Shown one piece after another: positions 42,325-51,043 of a stretch of DNA of 64,000 nucleotides (its first letter is position 1; every line of letters begins with the position of its first letter). This DNA is from Symbiobacterium thermophilum IAM 14863 (GTDB taxonomy: Bacteria; Bacillota; Sulfobacillia; Symbiobacteriales; Symbiobacteriaceae): contig NC_006177.1 in assembly GCF_000009905.1 (NCBI RefSeq), positions 1,922,001 to 1,986,000 on the forward strand, given 5' to 3'. Under the pieces are notes generated by a model, which saw only the letters and a program-made list of their open reading frames with translations, was not told the origin of the DNA and made no database searches. The position numbers were made by a program, and so were the translations under genes.

Positions 42325-42542
42325 GGGCGGCGCCGCGCGTCTGGCGGGGCGGTCCCGCCGCCGTGCAAGGCCGCCTTCTACGCCCTGGGTCTCAGCACCA
42401 TCGCAGGCGGCGCGCCCGTCCCGCTCATGAAGAAGTAGGTGCAGCCGTGACGTCCGGAAACGCGAACGAGCGCCCCCGATTTCTCCCGTTTCATTCCCCC
42501 TTCCCGTTCAGGCCGGCGCGAGGACAGCGCTCCCAGGCGCGA

Positions 42543-42569
42543 GGAAGCGCCCCGCTCGGGGGCGCTTCC
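42543..42569 (-). terminator. Terminator of deoB
   Basis: A perfect 11-bp stem GGAAGCGCCCC / GGGGCGCTTCC (42543-42553 with 42559-42569), 5-base loop, eight bases past the deoB stop. No U-tract follows. Confidence 0.6.
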
Positions 42570-42576
42570 CAGGGCC

Positions 42577-43758
42577 CTACTTTCTGATCTGGTCCGCAAA
42601 ACTCTCGCCGAAGCCGGTCTGCGGGACCCCCAGCAGATCCGCAACCGTGGCGCCCAGGTCCGCGAGCGACGCCCGGGTGCCCACATCGACGCCGGGCTTG
42701 ATGGGCTCCCCGTAAAGCAGCACCGGCACGTACTCCCGGGTGTGGTCGGTGCCGATGTAGGTCGGGTCGTTGCCGTGGTCGGCGGTGACCACCAGCACGT
42801 CCTCCGGTCCCAGCTTGGCCATGATGGCCGGCAGCGCCGCGTCGAACTCGAGCATGGCCCGTGCGTACCCCTCCACGTCCCGCCGGTGCCCGTAGAGCAT
42901 GTCGAAGTCGACCAGATTGGCGAAGATGAGCCCGGGCTCCTGCCGGTCCAGGCATTCGTGGATCTTCTCGATGCCGTCGGCGTTGGACTTGGTGTGCACG
43001 CTGTAGGTGATGCCGTGGCCCGAGAAGATGTCGCTGATCTTGCCCACCGCCAGCACCGAAAGGCCCGCGTCCTTCACCTCGTCCAGGAGCATCCGCGGCG
43101 GCTCCAGCGCGTAGTCGTGCCGGTTGGCCGTGCGGGTGAAGTTGGTCCGGTCGGTGCCCACAAAGGGCCGGGCGATGACCCGGCCGACCCGGTGCGGCGG
43201 CCGCAGCAGGTCCCGGGCGATCCGGCAGACCTCATAGAGCCGCTCCAGGCCGAACCGCTCCTCGTGCGCCGCGACCTGGAAGACCGAGTCGGCGCTGGTG
43301 TAGACGATGGGCCAGCCGGTGCGCAGGTGCTCCTCGCCCAGCTCCTTGATGATCTCCGTGCCCGAGGCCACCTTGTTGCCCAGCACGCCCTCCAGCCCGG
43401 CGCGGCGGCAGAACTCGGCGATCAGGTCCTCGGGGAAACCGTCGGGATACGTCCGGAACGGGGCCTCCGGCCGGATGCCCACCATCTCCCAGTGACCGGT
43501 CATGGTGTCCTTGCCGTGGGAGAAGATCGCCATGCGCCCGTAAGCGCCGGCCGGCGCGTCCACCGGCGGCGTGCCCTCGATCGCGCACAGGTTGCCCAGA
43601 CCCAGCCGCCCCAGGTTGGGCAGGGGCAGGCCGCCCCGCTGGCGGGCCATGTTGCCCAGGGTGTTCGCCCCGGCGTCGCCCCAGTCGGCGGCGTCCGGCA
43701 TGGCGCCGATTCCCACGCTGTCGATGACGATCAAGACGACTCGTCGGACTGCTGCCAT
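42577..43758 (-). CDS. deoB: Phosphopentomutase
   Basis: DeoB (Drm) interconverts ribose-1- and ribose-5-phosphate in nucleoside salvage. The 393-residue alkaline-phosphatase-fold enzyme has the metal motif VVLIVIDSVGIGAMPDA, the phosphothreonine-type GANTLGNMA, GKDTMTGHWEMVG, FANLVDFDMLYGHRRD and VTADHGNDPTYIGTDHTREYVPV. Length equals B. subtilis Drm (394). ATG at 43758 follows AAAGGAG. deoB after xerD and before dacF is the Bacillus order (without pupG). Confidence 0.97.
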   Translation of the reverse strand: MAAVRRVVLIVIDSVGIGAMPDAADWGDAGANTLGNMARQRGGLPLPNLGRLGLGNLCAIEGTPPVDAPAGAYGRMAIFSHGKDTMTGHWEMVGIRPEAPFRTYPDGFPEDLIAEFCRRAGLEGVLGNKVASGTEIIKELGEEHLRTGWPIVYTSADSVFQVAAHEERFGLERLYEVCRIARDLLRPPHRVGRVIARPFVGTDRTNFTRTANRHDYALEPPRMLLDEVKDAGLSVLAVGKISDIFSGHGITYSVHTKSNADGIEKIHECLDRQEPGLIFANLVDFDMLYGHRRDVEGYARAMLEFDAALPAIMAKLGPEDVLVVTADHGNDPTYIGTDHTREYVPVLLYGEPIKPGVDVGTRASLADLGATVADLLGVPQTGFGESFADQIRK

Positions 43759-43791
43759 GTCTCTTACTCCTTTGTCTGGACTTCGTCTCTC

Positions 43792-43820
43792 ACTATAGCA
43801 CTGGAACAGGGCAGGGAAAA
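43792..43820 (-). promoter_or_regulatory. Weak candidate promoter of deoB
   Basis: TATAGT (43792-43797) on the minus strand is a fair -10 box; the hexamer 17 bases upstream is TTTTCC, which overlaps the U-tract of the xerD terminator and is a poor -35. Confidence 0.3.
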
Positions 43821-43845
43821 GCGGGCCTGCGCTCGGCAGGCCCGC
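43817..43845 (-). terminator. Terminator of xerD
   Basis: GCGGGCCTGC (43821-43830) pairs with GCAGGCCCGC (43836-43845), 5-base loop, followed on the minus strand by TTTTCC. It lies 20 bases after the xerD stop. Confidence 0.75.
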
Positions 43846-43865
43846 GGACGTGTGCGCGTCGCCGC

Positions 43866-44750
43866 CTATGCCCGGGGATGGGTCCGCGCGTAGACCTCTT
43901 TCAGCCGGCCCTTGGTGACGTGTGTATAGATCTGCGTCGTCGAGATGTCGGCGTGGCCCAGCATCTCCTGAACCGACCGCAGGTCGGCGCCGTTCTCGAG
44001 CAGGTGGGTGGCGAAGGAGTGGCGCAGGGTATGCGGGGTGATCTCCTTGTCGATGCGGGCGTCCTCGGCGTACTTCTTGACGATCTTCCAGAAGCCCTGG
44101 CGGGTCAGCCGGTGCCCGTGGTGGTTGACGAAGAGAGCGGCCTCTTCCCGGTCCTTCACCAGCTTCGGCCGGCCCTGCTGCAGGTACTCCTTCACCCACT
44201 TGATCGCCAGGCTGCCCAGCGGCACGATCCGCTCCTTCGACCCCTTGCCGGTGCAGCGTATGTAGCCCGTCTCCAAGTTGACGTCCTCTATGTTCAGCGA
44301 GACCAGCTCCGACACCCGGATGCCGGTGGCGTACAGCAGCTCCAGCATCGCCCGGTCCCGGAGGCCTGCGGGCAGCGACGGGTCCGGCTGGGCGAGCAGC
44401 CGCTCCACCTCACTGACGGTGAGCACCCGCGGCAGCCGTTTCTCCAGCTTCGGCGACTCCAGGTTGGCGGTGGGGTCGGTCTTGATGCGTTTCTCCCTGA
44501 CAAGGAACTGGTAGAAGGCCTTCAGCGCCGCCAGCCGCCGGGCGATGGTCGCGGTCGCCTTCCCCTGCTTCTGCAGGTACATCAGGTAATTAATGATGGT
44601 CGAGCGAGAGACGGCGTCGAGGTCGACTTGATCCTCCCCGAGATACTGGTAGTACTGGCGCAGGTCGCGGCCGTACGACTCCAGGGTGTTGGTCGCCAGG
44701 CCCCTTTCCACGCTCAGGTAGTTGATGAACTCATGGATCAAGTTGTTCAT
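43866..44750 (-). CDS. xerD: Site-specific tyrosine recombinase XerD
   Basis: Resolves chromosome dimers at dif with a XerC partner. The 294-residue product has the SAM-like core-binding domain (1-95) and the catalytic domain with Arg145 (GIRVSEL), Lys169/172 (TGKGSKER), His240-x-x-Arg243 (HTLRHS), His266 (GHADI) and the nucleophile Tyr275 (TQIYTHV), all intact. ATG at 44750 follows GGGG by eight bases. xerD next to deoB and spoIIM matches the Bacillus locus. The promoter has a palindrome over its -35. Confidence 0.94.
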   Translation of the reverse strand: MNNLIHEFINYLSVERGLATNTLESYGRDLRQYYQYLGEDQVDLDAVSRSTIINYLMYLQKQGKATATIARRLAALKAFYQFLVREKRIKTDPTANLESPKLEKRLPRVLTVSEVERLLAQPDPSLPAGLRDRAMLELLYATGIRVSELVSLNIEDVNLETGYIRCTGKGSKERIVPLGSLAIKWVKEYLQQGRPKLVKDREEAALFVNHHGHRLTRQGFWKIVKKYAEDARIDKEITPHTLRHSFATHLLENGADLRSVQEMLGHADISTTQIYTHVTKGRLKEVYARTHPRA

Positions 44751-44804
44751 GTTGCATCCCCTTCGCGCCATTAGTGGTAATCATTCTCTCGCATATCGGG
44801 GCGG

Positions 44805-44835
44805 ATTATGCGTCAGACCTGACCGATTTTGTCAA
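44805..44835 (-). promoter_or_regulatory. Sigma-A-like promoter of xerD
   Basis: A perfect TTGACA (44830-44835) is followed 19 bases later by CATAAT (44805-44810) on the minus strand. The spacing is two bases longer than ideal. Confidence 0.5.
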
Positions 44836-44847
44836 TTCCACGGAATT
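44834..44847. promoter_or_regulatory. Palindrome overlapping the xerD -35 box
   Basis: AATTCC-AC-GGAATT is a perfect 6-bp inverted repeat with a 2-base centre that shares two bases with the TTGACA hexamer. It is AT-rich in a GC-rich region and placed like a repressor site. Confidence 0.4.
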
Positions 44848-44971
44848 CAGCCCATCCCCTCCTGCAAGCCCTGTGCCAGCCCCTTTCCGACGCGACTCCC
44901 GCACCGACACTTTATGACGACCGGCGCCGGGTTATGCCCCCCTCCCCGCCCTGCTTTCAACCAATAGCAAG

Positions 44972-44998
44972 GGCCCCGCATCAGTCCGATGCGGGGCC
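44972..44998 (-). terminator. Terminator of ald
   Basis: A perfect 11-bp stem (44972-44982 with 44988-44998), 5-base loop, followed on the minus strand by CCTTGCTATTGG. It lies 19 bases past the ald stop. Confidence 0.65.
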
Positions 44999-45017
44999 GT
45001 CCTCCGCCTCCTGCGGC

Positions 45018-46136
45018 CTACCTGAGCACGTTGTCCAGCTCCACGTACTCCAGCCCGTGGGCCTCGGCGACCGCCGGGTAGGTGACGTGGCCGCTGACCA
45101 CGTTGGCGCCCTTCGCCAGCGCCGGATCCTGACGCAGCGCCTCCTTCCAGCCCAGGTTGGCCAGCTTCAGGGCATAAGGCAGCGTCACGTTGGTCAGAGC
45201 CCAGGTGGAGGTCCGGGGCACCGCGCCAGGGATGTTGGCGACGGCGTAGTGAACGACGCCGAACCGCTCGTAGACGGGATCCTGGTGGGTCGTCACCCGG
45301 TCGATGGTCTCCACCGACCCGCCCTGGTCGATGGCCACATCCACGATGACGGAACCCGGGGCCATCCGCTTGACCATCTCCGCCGTTACCAGCTTCGGCG
45401 CCTTGGCGCCGGGGATCAGCACCGCCCCGATGACCAGGTCGGCCTGCGCCACGGCATTGGCAATTTCGAACTCGTTGGAGATCCGCGTCTCCACCCGGGA
45501 GCCGAAGATGTCGTCCAGGTAGCGCAGCCGATCGGCGTTGATGTCCAGGATGGTGACGTGCGCGCCCATCCCCAGGGCGATCTTCGCCGCATTGGTGCCG
45601 ACGGTGCCGCCACCGATGATCGCCACCCGGCCGGGGGCGACGCCGGGCACGCCGCCCAGCAGCACACCCCGCCCGCCGTGGGCCTTCTCCAGGTAGTGGG
45701 CGCCGATCTGGACGGCCATGCGGCCGGCCACCTCGGACATGGGCGTCAAGAGCGGCAGGGACCGGTCGGCCGGTTGCACCGTCTCGTAGGCGATGGCGAT
45801 GCTCTTCCGCTCGATCAGCTTCCGGGTCAGCTCCGGTTCGGCGGCCAGGTGCAGGTAGGTGAAGATGATCTGGCCCTCACGCATGAGATCGTACTCGGGC
45901 GGCAGCGGCTCTTTCACCTTGACGATCATGTCGGCGGTGGCCCAGACGTCCTCATTGCTGGGCAGGATCCTGGCGCCCGCGGCGACGTACTCCGAGTCGT
46001 CGAACCCGGAGCCCCTGCCGGCATCGTGCTCCACGTACACCTCATGGCCGGCCCTGACCATCGCCATGACGCCCGCGGGGGTCATGGCCACCCGGTTCTC
46101 GTAGGCCTTCAGCTCGCGCACTACGCCAACCCTCAC
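45018..46136 (-). CDS. ald: Alanine dehydrogenase
   Basis: Oxidatively deaminates L-alanine to pyruvate with NAD; in Bacillus it supports sporulation on alanine. The 372-residue product has the substrate Lys/His region ([33 protein letters not shown], in part), the Rossmann motif [15 protein letters not shown], and [15 protein letters not shown] near the C-terminus. The start is GTG at 46136, eight bases after AAGGAG, because the protein then begins [19 protein letters not shown] like the family; the frame open upstream crosses the operator. It is monocistronic. Confidence 0.97.
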   Translation of the reverse strand: MRVGVVRELKAYENRVAMTPAGVMAMVRAGHEVYVEHDAGRGSGFDDSEYVAAGARILPSNEDVWATADMIVKVKEPLPPEYDLMREGQIIFTYLHLAAEPELTRKLIERKSIAIAYETVQPADRSLPLLTPMSEVAGRMAVQIGAHYLEKAHGGRGVLLGGVPGVAPGRVAIIGGGTVGTNAAKIALGMGAHVTILDINADRLRYLDDIFGSRVETRISNEFEIANAVAQADLVIGAVLIPGAKAPKLVTAEMVKRMAPGSVIVDVAIDQGGSVETIDRVTTHQDPVYERFGVVHYAVANIPGAVPRTSTWALTNVTLPYALKLANLGWKEALRQDPALAKGANVVSGHVTYPAVAEAHGLEYVELDNVLR

Positions 46137-46184
46137 TGCTCTCGCTCCTTCCGCGTTCGGCGCGCCGCGCCAGTAGTGAGATGG

Positions 46185-46204
46185 TGGTTTCACCGGTGAA
46201 ACCA
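46185..46204. promoter_or_regulatory. 20-bp perfect palindrome upstream of ald
   Basis: TGGTTTCACCGGTGAAACCA is perfectly symmetrical. It lies about 23 bases downstream of the ald -10 box and 49 bases before the ald start, a typical operator position. The binding protein is not identified. Confidence 0.65.
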
Positions 46205-46226
46205 TGCAAGCCCGACTCTCTTACGA

Positions 46227-46255
46227 ATTATCCCATGTGTGCGCCACCGGGACAA
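46227..46255 (-). promoter_or_regulatory. Sigma-A-like promoter of ald
   Basis: TTGTCC (46250-46255) and GATAAT (46227-46232) are 17 bases apart on the minus strand. The transcript start is predicted near 46220. Confidence 0.55.
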
Positions 46256-46290
46256 GACCGACGCGACCCTCAATTGGGAAGAGTGCCACA

Positions 46291-46932
46291 TCAGGGCGCT
46301 TCCAGAACCAGCCGCACCAGGTGCGGCGTCACGTACCCCTCCACCAGCGCCGCGGCCGCCAGCAGGACCGCCGCGCACAGCAACGTGTTGGAGTAGCGGG
46401 CCAGGGCGTCGTAGTACCCCGACAGTCGCCGCCGCACCCGCCAGGACGTAAGTACCTCCACCGCAAAGCCCACCGACGCCGAGGCGGCGAGGATCACCCC
46501 GGGAACCTCCAGCACCGTCTGGGGCAGGTGGCCGGCCGCCGCCAGCAGGACGCCCCGGGCGCCCAACTCGGCGGTCAGGTAGGCCACCGCGAAGCCGGAG
46601 GTGAAACCCCGCACCAGGGGCAGGGCCATCACCGCGACGCTGCCCACAAGGGAAACCCCCAGCACCCACATCAGCGCCACCGTGCGGGCTTGCCGGAAGA
46701 GCGCCTCCCGCAGCAGGGGCCCGGGCGCGGGCGGCTCCCCTTCCCGCAGCGCCTGCAACGCGCCCGAGATCTGCCGGGCCAGCTCCAGTTGGGTCTCCAC
46801 CTCCAGGCTGCGCAGGGCCAGCGCCCCGAACAGCAACCCGACCACGAACAGGGCCGTGTGCCAGAGCACCAGGCCCCCCCGTTCCAGCAGAAGCTCCTCC
46901 AGGTTCTCCCGCCACGCCGCATAGAGCTGCAT
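46291..46932 (-). CDS. spoIIM: Stage II sporulation protein M
   Basis: SpoIIM, with SpoIID and SpoIIP, drives engulfment of the forespore. The 213-residue polytopic protein has about five hydrophobic segments and the family pattern: an N-terminal LVLWHTALFVVGLLFGAL helix, an amphipathic loop, then LMWVLGVSLVGSVAVMALPLVRGFTSGFAVAYL and LLAAAGHLPQTVLEVPGVILAASASVGFAV, the conserved HxPxxxxExP-like segment. ATG 46932 is used; a hairpin lies just upstream of its ribosome site. Neighbours endoQ and nudF match the Bacillus order. Confidence 0.93.
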   Translation of the reverse strand: MQLYAAWRENLEELLLERGGLVLWHTALFVVGLLFGALALRSLEVETQLELARQISGALQALREGEPPAPGPLLREALFRQARTVALMWVLGVSLVGSVAVMALPLVRGFTSGFAVAYLTAELGARGVLLAAAGHLPQTVLEVPGVILAASASVGFAVEVLTSWRVRRRLSGYYDALARYSNTLLCAAVLLAAAALVEGYVTPHLVRLVLEAP

Positions 46933-46946
46933 CCTGCCCACCCCTG

Positions 46947-46973
46947 CCCATAGACTCACCCGGAGTCTATGGG
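46947..46973. other. Perfect 11-bp hairpin before spoIIM
   Basis: CCCATAGACTC (46947-46957) pairs with GAGTCTATGGG (46963-46973), 5-base loop. It sits 15-41 bases upstream of the spoIIM ATG, without a U-tract, so it could be a protein-binding site or an mRNA structure next to the ribosome site. Confidence 0.5.
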
Positions 46974-47030
46974 ACAGGCCCGGCAATTATGTCGTGCCGT
47001 TCGCCAGGGGTGAGGCGGCCGCCCTGCCGG

Positions 47031-48251
47031 TCAGTCGGCCGCGCTGACCCGCCCGTATATGCCCCCGCCACCGGACTCGATGGCAAGCCGCCCCTGCCGG
47101 GCCAGCACCACCAGCCGGGCCAGCCGTTCCCCCACCACCGCTACCAGGTCCGCCTCCTCGGCCGCGTGCAGCACGGCCATCTCGGTGCCGAAGGCGGCCA
47201 GCAGCCGCGCCATCCCCTTCCGCCCCAGCCCGGGCACGAAGCTGAGCGGCACCTGGTGGACGTAAGGCGGCCGCACCCGTTCCGCCCGGACAAAGCGGCC
47301 CTGCTGCCAGGCGGCGTAGTGCCGGATGCGGTCCAGCACCCCCAGCACCACCCGGTGGCCGGGGTCCACCGGGCAGCGCAGTACCGGCGGATCGCCCTCC
47401 ACCTTCCGGCCACAGTCCTCGCAGAAGGTGCGGTGGTACTTGCCGAGCCGGGGATCGAGGCCGAAGTTGGCCAGGATGCGCCGCCCGCCCTCCTCCCGCA
47501 GAGCCAGGAGCCACTCGTCGAAGGAGGGTTCCCTGAGCAGCAGCTGGTTGTACTCCCGGCCGATCCGGCCCAGGGAATGGGCGTCCGAGTTGGTGACGAA
47601 GGGGAACCGGCTGAGCTCCGGCAGCTCGTCCGCGAGGGCCGTGTCGGCGGAAAGCCCCAACTCCACCGCGGGCACCGACGCCCACAGCTCGGGCGGAATG
47701 ACCTCGGACACGGCCGGAGCCGCGGCCAGGGTAGCCTTGTGGGGCGTGAAGATGTGGGCCGGGATCACCACGCCGCCCCGGTCGGCCACGGCCTCCACCA
47801 CGTCCGCGGCGGTGGTCCCGTGGTGCCGCTGCGTCGAGAGGTGCCGGTTCCTGACCCGCGGCGCCTGCCACTCGGCGAAGGCGCGCAGCCCGTCCAGCCC
47901 GCCGAAGTAGCAGAGCAGGTGGACCGGCTTCCCCCGGTGCACCACCTCCACCTCGGCGCCGGGGATGAGCGTCAGCCCGCCGTAGGCCAGGCCGCCGCCG
48001 GGCCGCTCGGCCACGAGCCCCTGCGCCAGCAGCCGCTCCAGGTCCTGCAGGGCCCCGCTGGTGGCGGCGTCGATGACCCCCACCAGGCCCAGCCCCTTCC
48101 GGTCCCGGGCCTCGGCCAGTATGTTGGCCAGGGTCAGGTCCCTGGCGGCGGCGATCTTCACCCCGCCGCCGGGGTCGCCGGCCCAGCCCAGGTGCACGTG
48201 CAGGTCGGCATAGACGACCTGCAGGGGCTCAGCGGCCCCGGAGCCGGGCAT
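47031..48251 (-). CDS. Endonuclease Q (YqxK family)
   Basis: EndoQ nicks DNA 5' to deaminated or abasic bases. The 406-residue product has the PHP-domain metal motifs (YADLHVHLGWAG, TNSDAHSLGRIGREYN), a four-Cys zinc finger (CEDCGRK...LRCPVD region, of which CxxC is intact and the second pair is reduced to a single Cys), and a C-terminal helix-hairpin-helix (VPGLGRKGMARLLAAFGTEMAVL). ATG 48251 overlaps the nudF gene by 23 bp. In B. subtilis the homologue yqxK lies beside nudF and spoIIM. Presence with Ku/ligase suggests attention to damage in dormant spores. Confidence 0.88.
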   Translation of the reverse strand: MPGSGAAEPLQVVYADLHVHLGWAGDPGGGVKIAAARDLTLANILAEARDRKGLGLVGVIDAATSGALQDLERLLAQGLVAERPGGGLAYGGLTLIPGAEVEVVHRGKPVHLLCYFGGLDGLRAFAEWQAPRVRNRHLSTQRHHGTTAADVVEAVADRGGVVIPAHIFTPHKATLAAAPAVSEVIPPELWASVPAVELGLSADTALADELPELSRFPFVTNSDAHSLGRIGREYNQLLLREPSFDEWLLALREEGGRRILANFGLDPRLGKYHRTFCEDCGRKVEGDPPVLRCPVDPGHRVVLGVLDRIRHYAAWQQGRFVRAERVRPPYVHQVPLSFVPGLGRKGMARLLAAFGTEMAVLHAAEEADLVAVVGERLARLVVLARQGRLAIESGGGGIYGRVSAAD

Positions 48252-48747
48252 ACAGCAGCACCCCCGCCAGGGTCTTCGCATCCCGCAACTCGCCCGCCAG
48301 GGCCATGCGCAAGGCCTCGTCCAGGCTGAGCCGCACCAGTTCGATCTGCTCGTCCTCGTCCATGGGCAGGCGCGAGGGCGTCAGTTCCTCGGCAGCGAAC
48401 AGGTGAAGCTTCTCCGTGCAGAAACCCGGGGCGCTGTAGAACTCGGCCAGCCTGATGAGCCTCCCGGCCCGGAAGCCGGCCTCCTCCTGCAGCTCCCGTT
48501 GCGCGGCCTCCGCCGGATCCTCCCCGGGCTCCAGACCGCCCGCCACCAGTTCCAGCAACGTCTCGCCGGCCGCGTACCGGTACTGCCGGACCATCAGCAG
48601 GTCATCGCCGTCCACCGGCAGCACCACCACCGCGCCGGGGTGTGCCACCACGTCCCAGGTCCGTTCCTTCCCGTCCAGGTCGATCAGGTCCCTTCGGACC
48701 GCAATCACTCTGCCCCGGTAGATCTCTTCCTGTCGGATGACTCTCAC
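48229..48747 (-). CDS. nudF: ADP-ribose pyrophosphatase (Nudix)
   Basis: Hydrolyses ADP-ribose to AMP and ribose-5-phosphate. The 172-residue product carries a complete Nudix box, GGLEPGEDPAEAAQRELQEE-AGF (Gx5Ex7REUXEExGU), preceded by VVLPVDGDDLLMVRQYRYAAGETLLELVAG, typical of the ADP-ribose group. GTG 48747 follows GGGGAGG by seven bases and overlaps the buk stop (GTGA). Length is close to B. subtilis NudF (185). Confidence 0.93.
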   Translation of the reverse strand: MRVIRQEEIYRGRVIAVRRDLIDLDGKERTWDVVAHPGAVVVLPVDGDDLLMVRQYRYAAGETLLELVAGGLEPGEDPAEAAQRELQEEAGFRAGRLIRLAEFYSAPGFCTEKLHLFAAEELTPSRLPMDEDEQIELVRLSLDEALRMALAGELRDAKTLAGVLLYARLRGR

Positions 48748-49829
48748 TCGCCTGCCTCCCCGTACACCTGCGCCGGCTCCTCGCCCCGCAGCACCCGCAG
48801 GGCGCCGGCCGCCAGCGCGGCCATCTCGTCCTCGCCGGGGTAGACCGCCACCGGAGCGATCCACTCCACCTGCTCCGCGATCCAGCCCGTCAGCATCTCG
48901 GAGTGGGCCAGTCCGCCCGTCAGCACGATGCGGTCCACCTGGCCGCCCAGGGCCACCGCCGCCCGGCCCACCTCCTTGGCCACCTGGTACGCCATGGCCC
49001 GGTACGCGACCCGGGCTGCCTCGTCGCCCGCGGCGATCCGCTCCTCCACCCGCCGGGCGTCGTTGGTGCCCACGTGCGCCACCAGACCGCCGCGGCCGAC
49101 CAGCATCCGCCCCACCTCCCGCAGCGTGTGCTGCCAGGAGAACGCCAGGTGGACCAGCCCCAGGCTGGGCACCGTGCCTGCCCGCTCCGGCGCCATCGGC
49201 CCCTCGCCGTCCAGCGCGTTGTTGACGTCGACGACCCGCCCGCGCCGGTGCGCCCCCACCGAGATCCCGCCGCCCAGGTGGACGACGACCAGGTTGACCT
49301 CGGTGTAGGCGCGGCCCAGGTCGGCCGCGGCCCGCCGCGCCACCGCCTTCTGGTTGAGGGCGTGGAAGACCGACCGCCGCGGCATCTCCGGCAGGCCGGT
49401 GAGCCTGGCCACCGGCTCCAGCTCGTCCACCACCACGGGGTCGACGATGAAGGCCGGCACGCCGCCCGCGGCCTGGGCGATCTCGTGGGCGAGGAGGGCG
49501 CCCAGGTTGGACGCGTGCTCGCCGTGGGCAGCCCGGGAGAGCTCCGCCAGCATGGCCGCGTCCACCCGGTAGGTTCCCCCGCGCACGGGCCGCAGGAGCC
49601 CGCCGCGCCCCACCACGGCGGTGAGCGAGGAGAGCGACACGCCGTGGGCGTCGAGAGCCTCCAGGATCAGGTCCCGCCGGAAGGGGAACTGGGCGGCGAC
49701 GTCCCGGAAACACGCCAGGTCGGCCGCGCTGTGGCGCAGCGTCTCGGCGAACAGGGGGGAGTCGTCGTCGTACACGGCGATCTTCGTGGAGGTTGAGCCC
49801 GGGTTGATGATCAGCAGGCGCTGCTGCAA
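48744..49829 (-). CDS. buk: Butyrate kinase 1
   Basis: ASKHA-fold kinase that makes ATP from butyryl- or branched-chain acyl-phosphate. The 361-residue product keeps the phosphate-1 motif INPGSTSTK, HLGGGISVGAHRRGRVVDVNNA and VGTNDARRVEERI, and the adenosine motif VLTGGLAHSEML. The start is TTG at 49829 after GAGGAG. Ptb and Buk convert branched-chain acyl-CoA from amino-acid breakdown to acid with ATP gain. It follows bcd1 and is translationally coupled to nudF. Confidence 0.95.
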   Translation of the reverse strand: MQQRLLIINPGSTSTKIAVYDDDSPLFAETLRHSAADLACFRDVAAQFPFRRDLILEALDAHGVSLSSLTAVVGRGGLLRPVRGGTYRVDAAMLAELSRAAHGEHASNLGALLAHEIAQAAGGVPAFIVDPVVVDELEPVARLTGLPEMPRRSVFHALNQKAVARRAAADLGRAYTEVNLVVVHLGGGISVGAHRRGRVVDVNNALDGEGPMAPERAGTVPSLGLVHLAFSWQHTLREVGRMLVGRGGLVAHVGTNDARRVEERIAAGDEAARVAYRAMAYQVAKEVGRAAVALGGQVDRIVLTGGLAHSEMLTGWIAEQVEWIAPVAVYPGEDEMAALAAGALRVLRGEEPAQVYGEAGE

Positions 49830-49913
49830 GTTCGCTCCTCGTCCTTTCGCTGCTTCAGGGTCGCCGTGCGGGGGCCGGAGAGGGAGGCCCGCTCCCCCTC
49901 CGGCCCCCTGCGT

Positions 49914-50981
49914 TTACTCGGCCAGGTAGATCCGGTTGAGCTGATGGATCCTGTGCATGCGCTCCTCGGCCATGACGTCCGCCGCCTCGGCGGTGCTGAT
50001 GTTCCGCTGCTCGGCGATCTGGAAGACCCGCAGGAGCTTGTCGTAGATGGTCTCCACCCGCTTCAGGGCCCGCTCCCGGCTGTAGCCCTGGGGATGGTAC
50101 TCCTCGGCCACGTTGATCACGCCGCCGCCGTTGATGACGAAGTCGGGCGCGTACAGGATGCCGCGCTCCCGCAGCATGTTGCCGTGCCGCGGCTCCTTCA
50201 GCTGGTTGTTGGCCGCGCCGGCGACGATCCTGCACTTCAGGCCGGGGATGGTGTCGTCGTTCAAGATGGCGCCCAGGGCGCACGGGGCGAAGATGTCGCA
50301 CTCAGCGGTGTAGATCTCGTCGGGGGCGACGGCCTTGGCCCCGAACTCCTGCTTCGCCCGCTCCACGGCCTCCGGGTCGATGTCGGTGACGATCAGCTCG
50401 GCGCCGGCCTCGTGCAGGTACCGGCACAGGTGGTAACCCACCTTGCCGAGCCCCTGGACCGCGATCTTCTTCCCCTTCAACTCCTCGGTCCCGAACACCT
50501 GCTTGACACAGGCCTTGATGCCCATGAACACGCCGTACGCCGTCACCGGGGAGGGGTCGCCCGACACCTCAGCCCGGCCGCAGGCGTGGTCAGTCTCCAT
50601 GAGGACGTAGTTCATGTCCTCGACGGTGGTACCGACATCCTCCGCCGTGATGTACCGGCCGCCCAGCGTCTCGACGAACTTGCCGAACGCCCGGAACAGC
50701 TCCTCGCTCTTGTCGGTGTGCGGATCACCCCACAGCACGGCCTTGCCCCCGCCCAGGTTGAGGCCCATGGCGGAGTTCTTGTACGTCATGCCCCGGGCCA
50801 GCCGGAGCACGTCGGTGATGGCATCCTCCTCCCGCTCATACGGCCACATGCGGAGCCCGCCCAGCGCCGGCCCCAGCGTCGTATCGTGAATGGCGATGAT
50901 CGCGCGGAGCCCGGTGGACTTGTCATAGCAGAAGACCAGCTGCTCGTGTCCGTACTGCGCCATCTGCTCAAAGATCCCCAT
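49914..50981 (-). CDS. bcd: Leucine/phenylalanine dehydrogenase 1
   Basis: NAD-dependent branched-chain amino acid dehydrogenase (Glu/Leu/Phe/Val dehydrogenase family) that opens Leu/Ile/Val catabolism. The 355-residue product has [12 protein letters not shown] with the catalytic Lys region, [14 protein letters not shown], the Rossmann loop [11 protein letters not shown] and [17 protein letters not shown] at 50981 follows AAAGGAGGT. Length fits (B. subtilis Bcd 364). It resembles the paralogue at 52976 over the whole length. Confidence 0.95.
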   Translation of the reverse strand: MGIFEQMAQYGHEQLVFCYDKSTGLRAIIAIHDTTLGPALGGLRMWPYEREEDAITDVLRLARGMTYKNSAMGLNLGGGKAVLWGDPHTDKSEELFRAFGKFVETLGGRYITAEDVGTTVEDMNYVLMETDHACGRAEVSGDPSPVTAYGVFMGIKACVKQVFGTEELKGKKIAVQGLGKVGYHLCRYLHEAGAELIVTDIDPEAVERAKQEFGAKAVAPDEIYTAECDIFAPCALGAILNDDTIPGLKCRIVAGAANNQLKEPRHGNMLRERGILYAPDFVINGGGVINVAEEYHPQGYSRERALKRVETIYDKLLRVFQIAEQRNISTAEAADVMAEERMHRIHQLNRIYLAE

Positions 50982-51043
50982 GCGATGACCTCCTTTTGTG
51001 ATGGTGCTTGACCCATGCGTGTGGGCTATACGGGGGTGATCCG

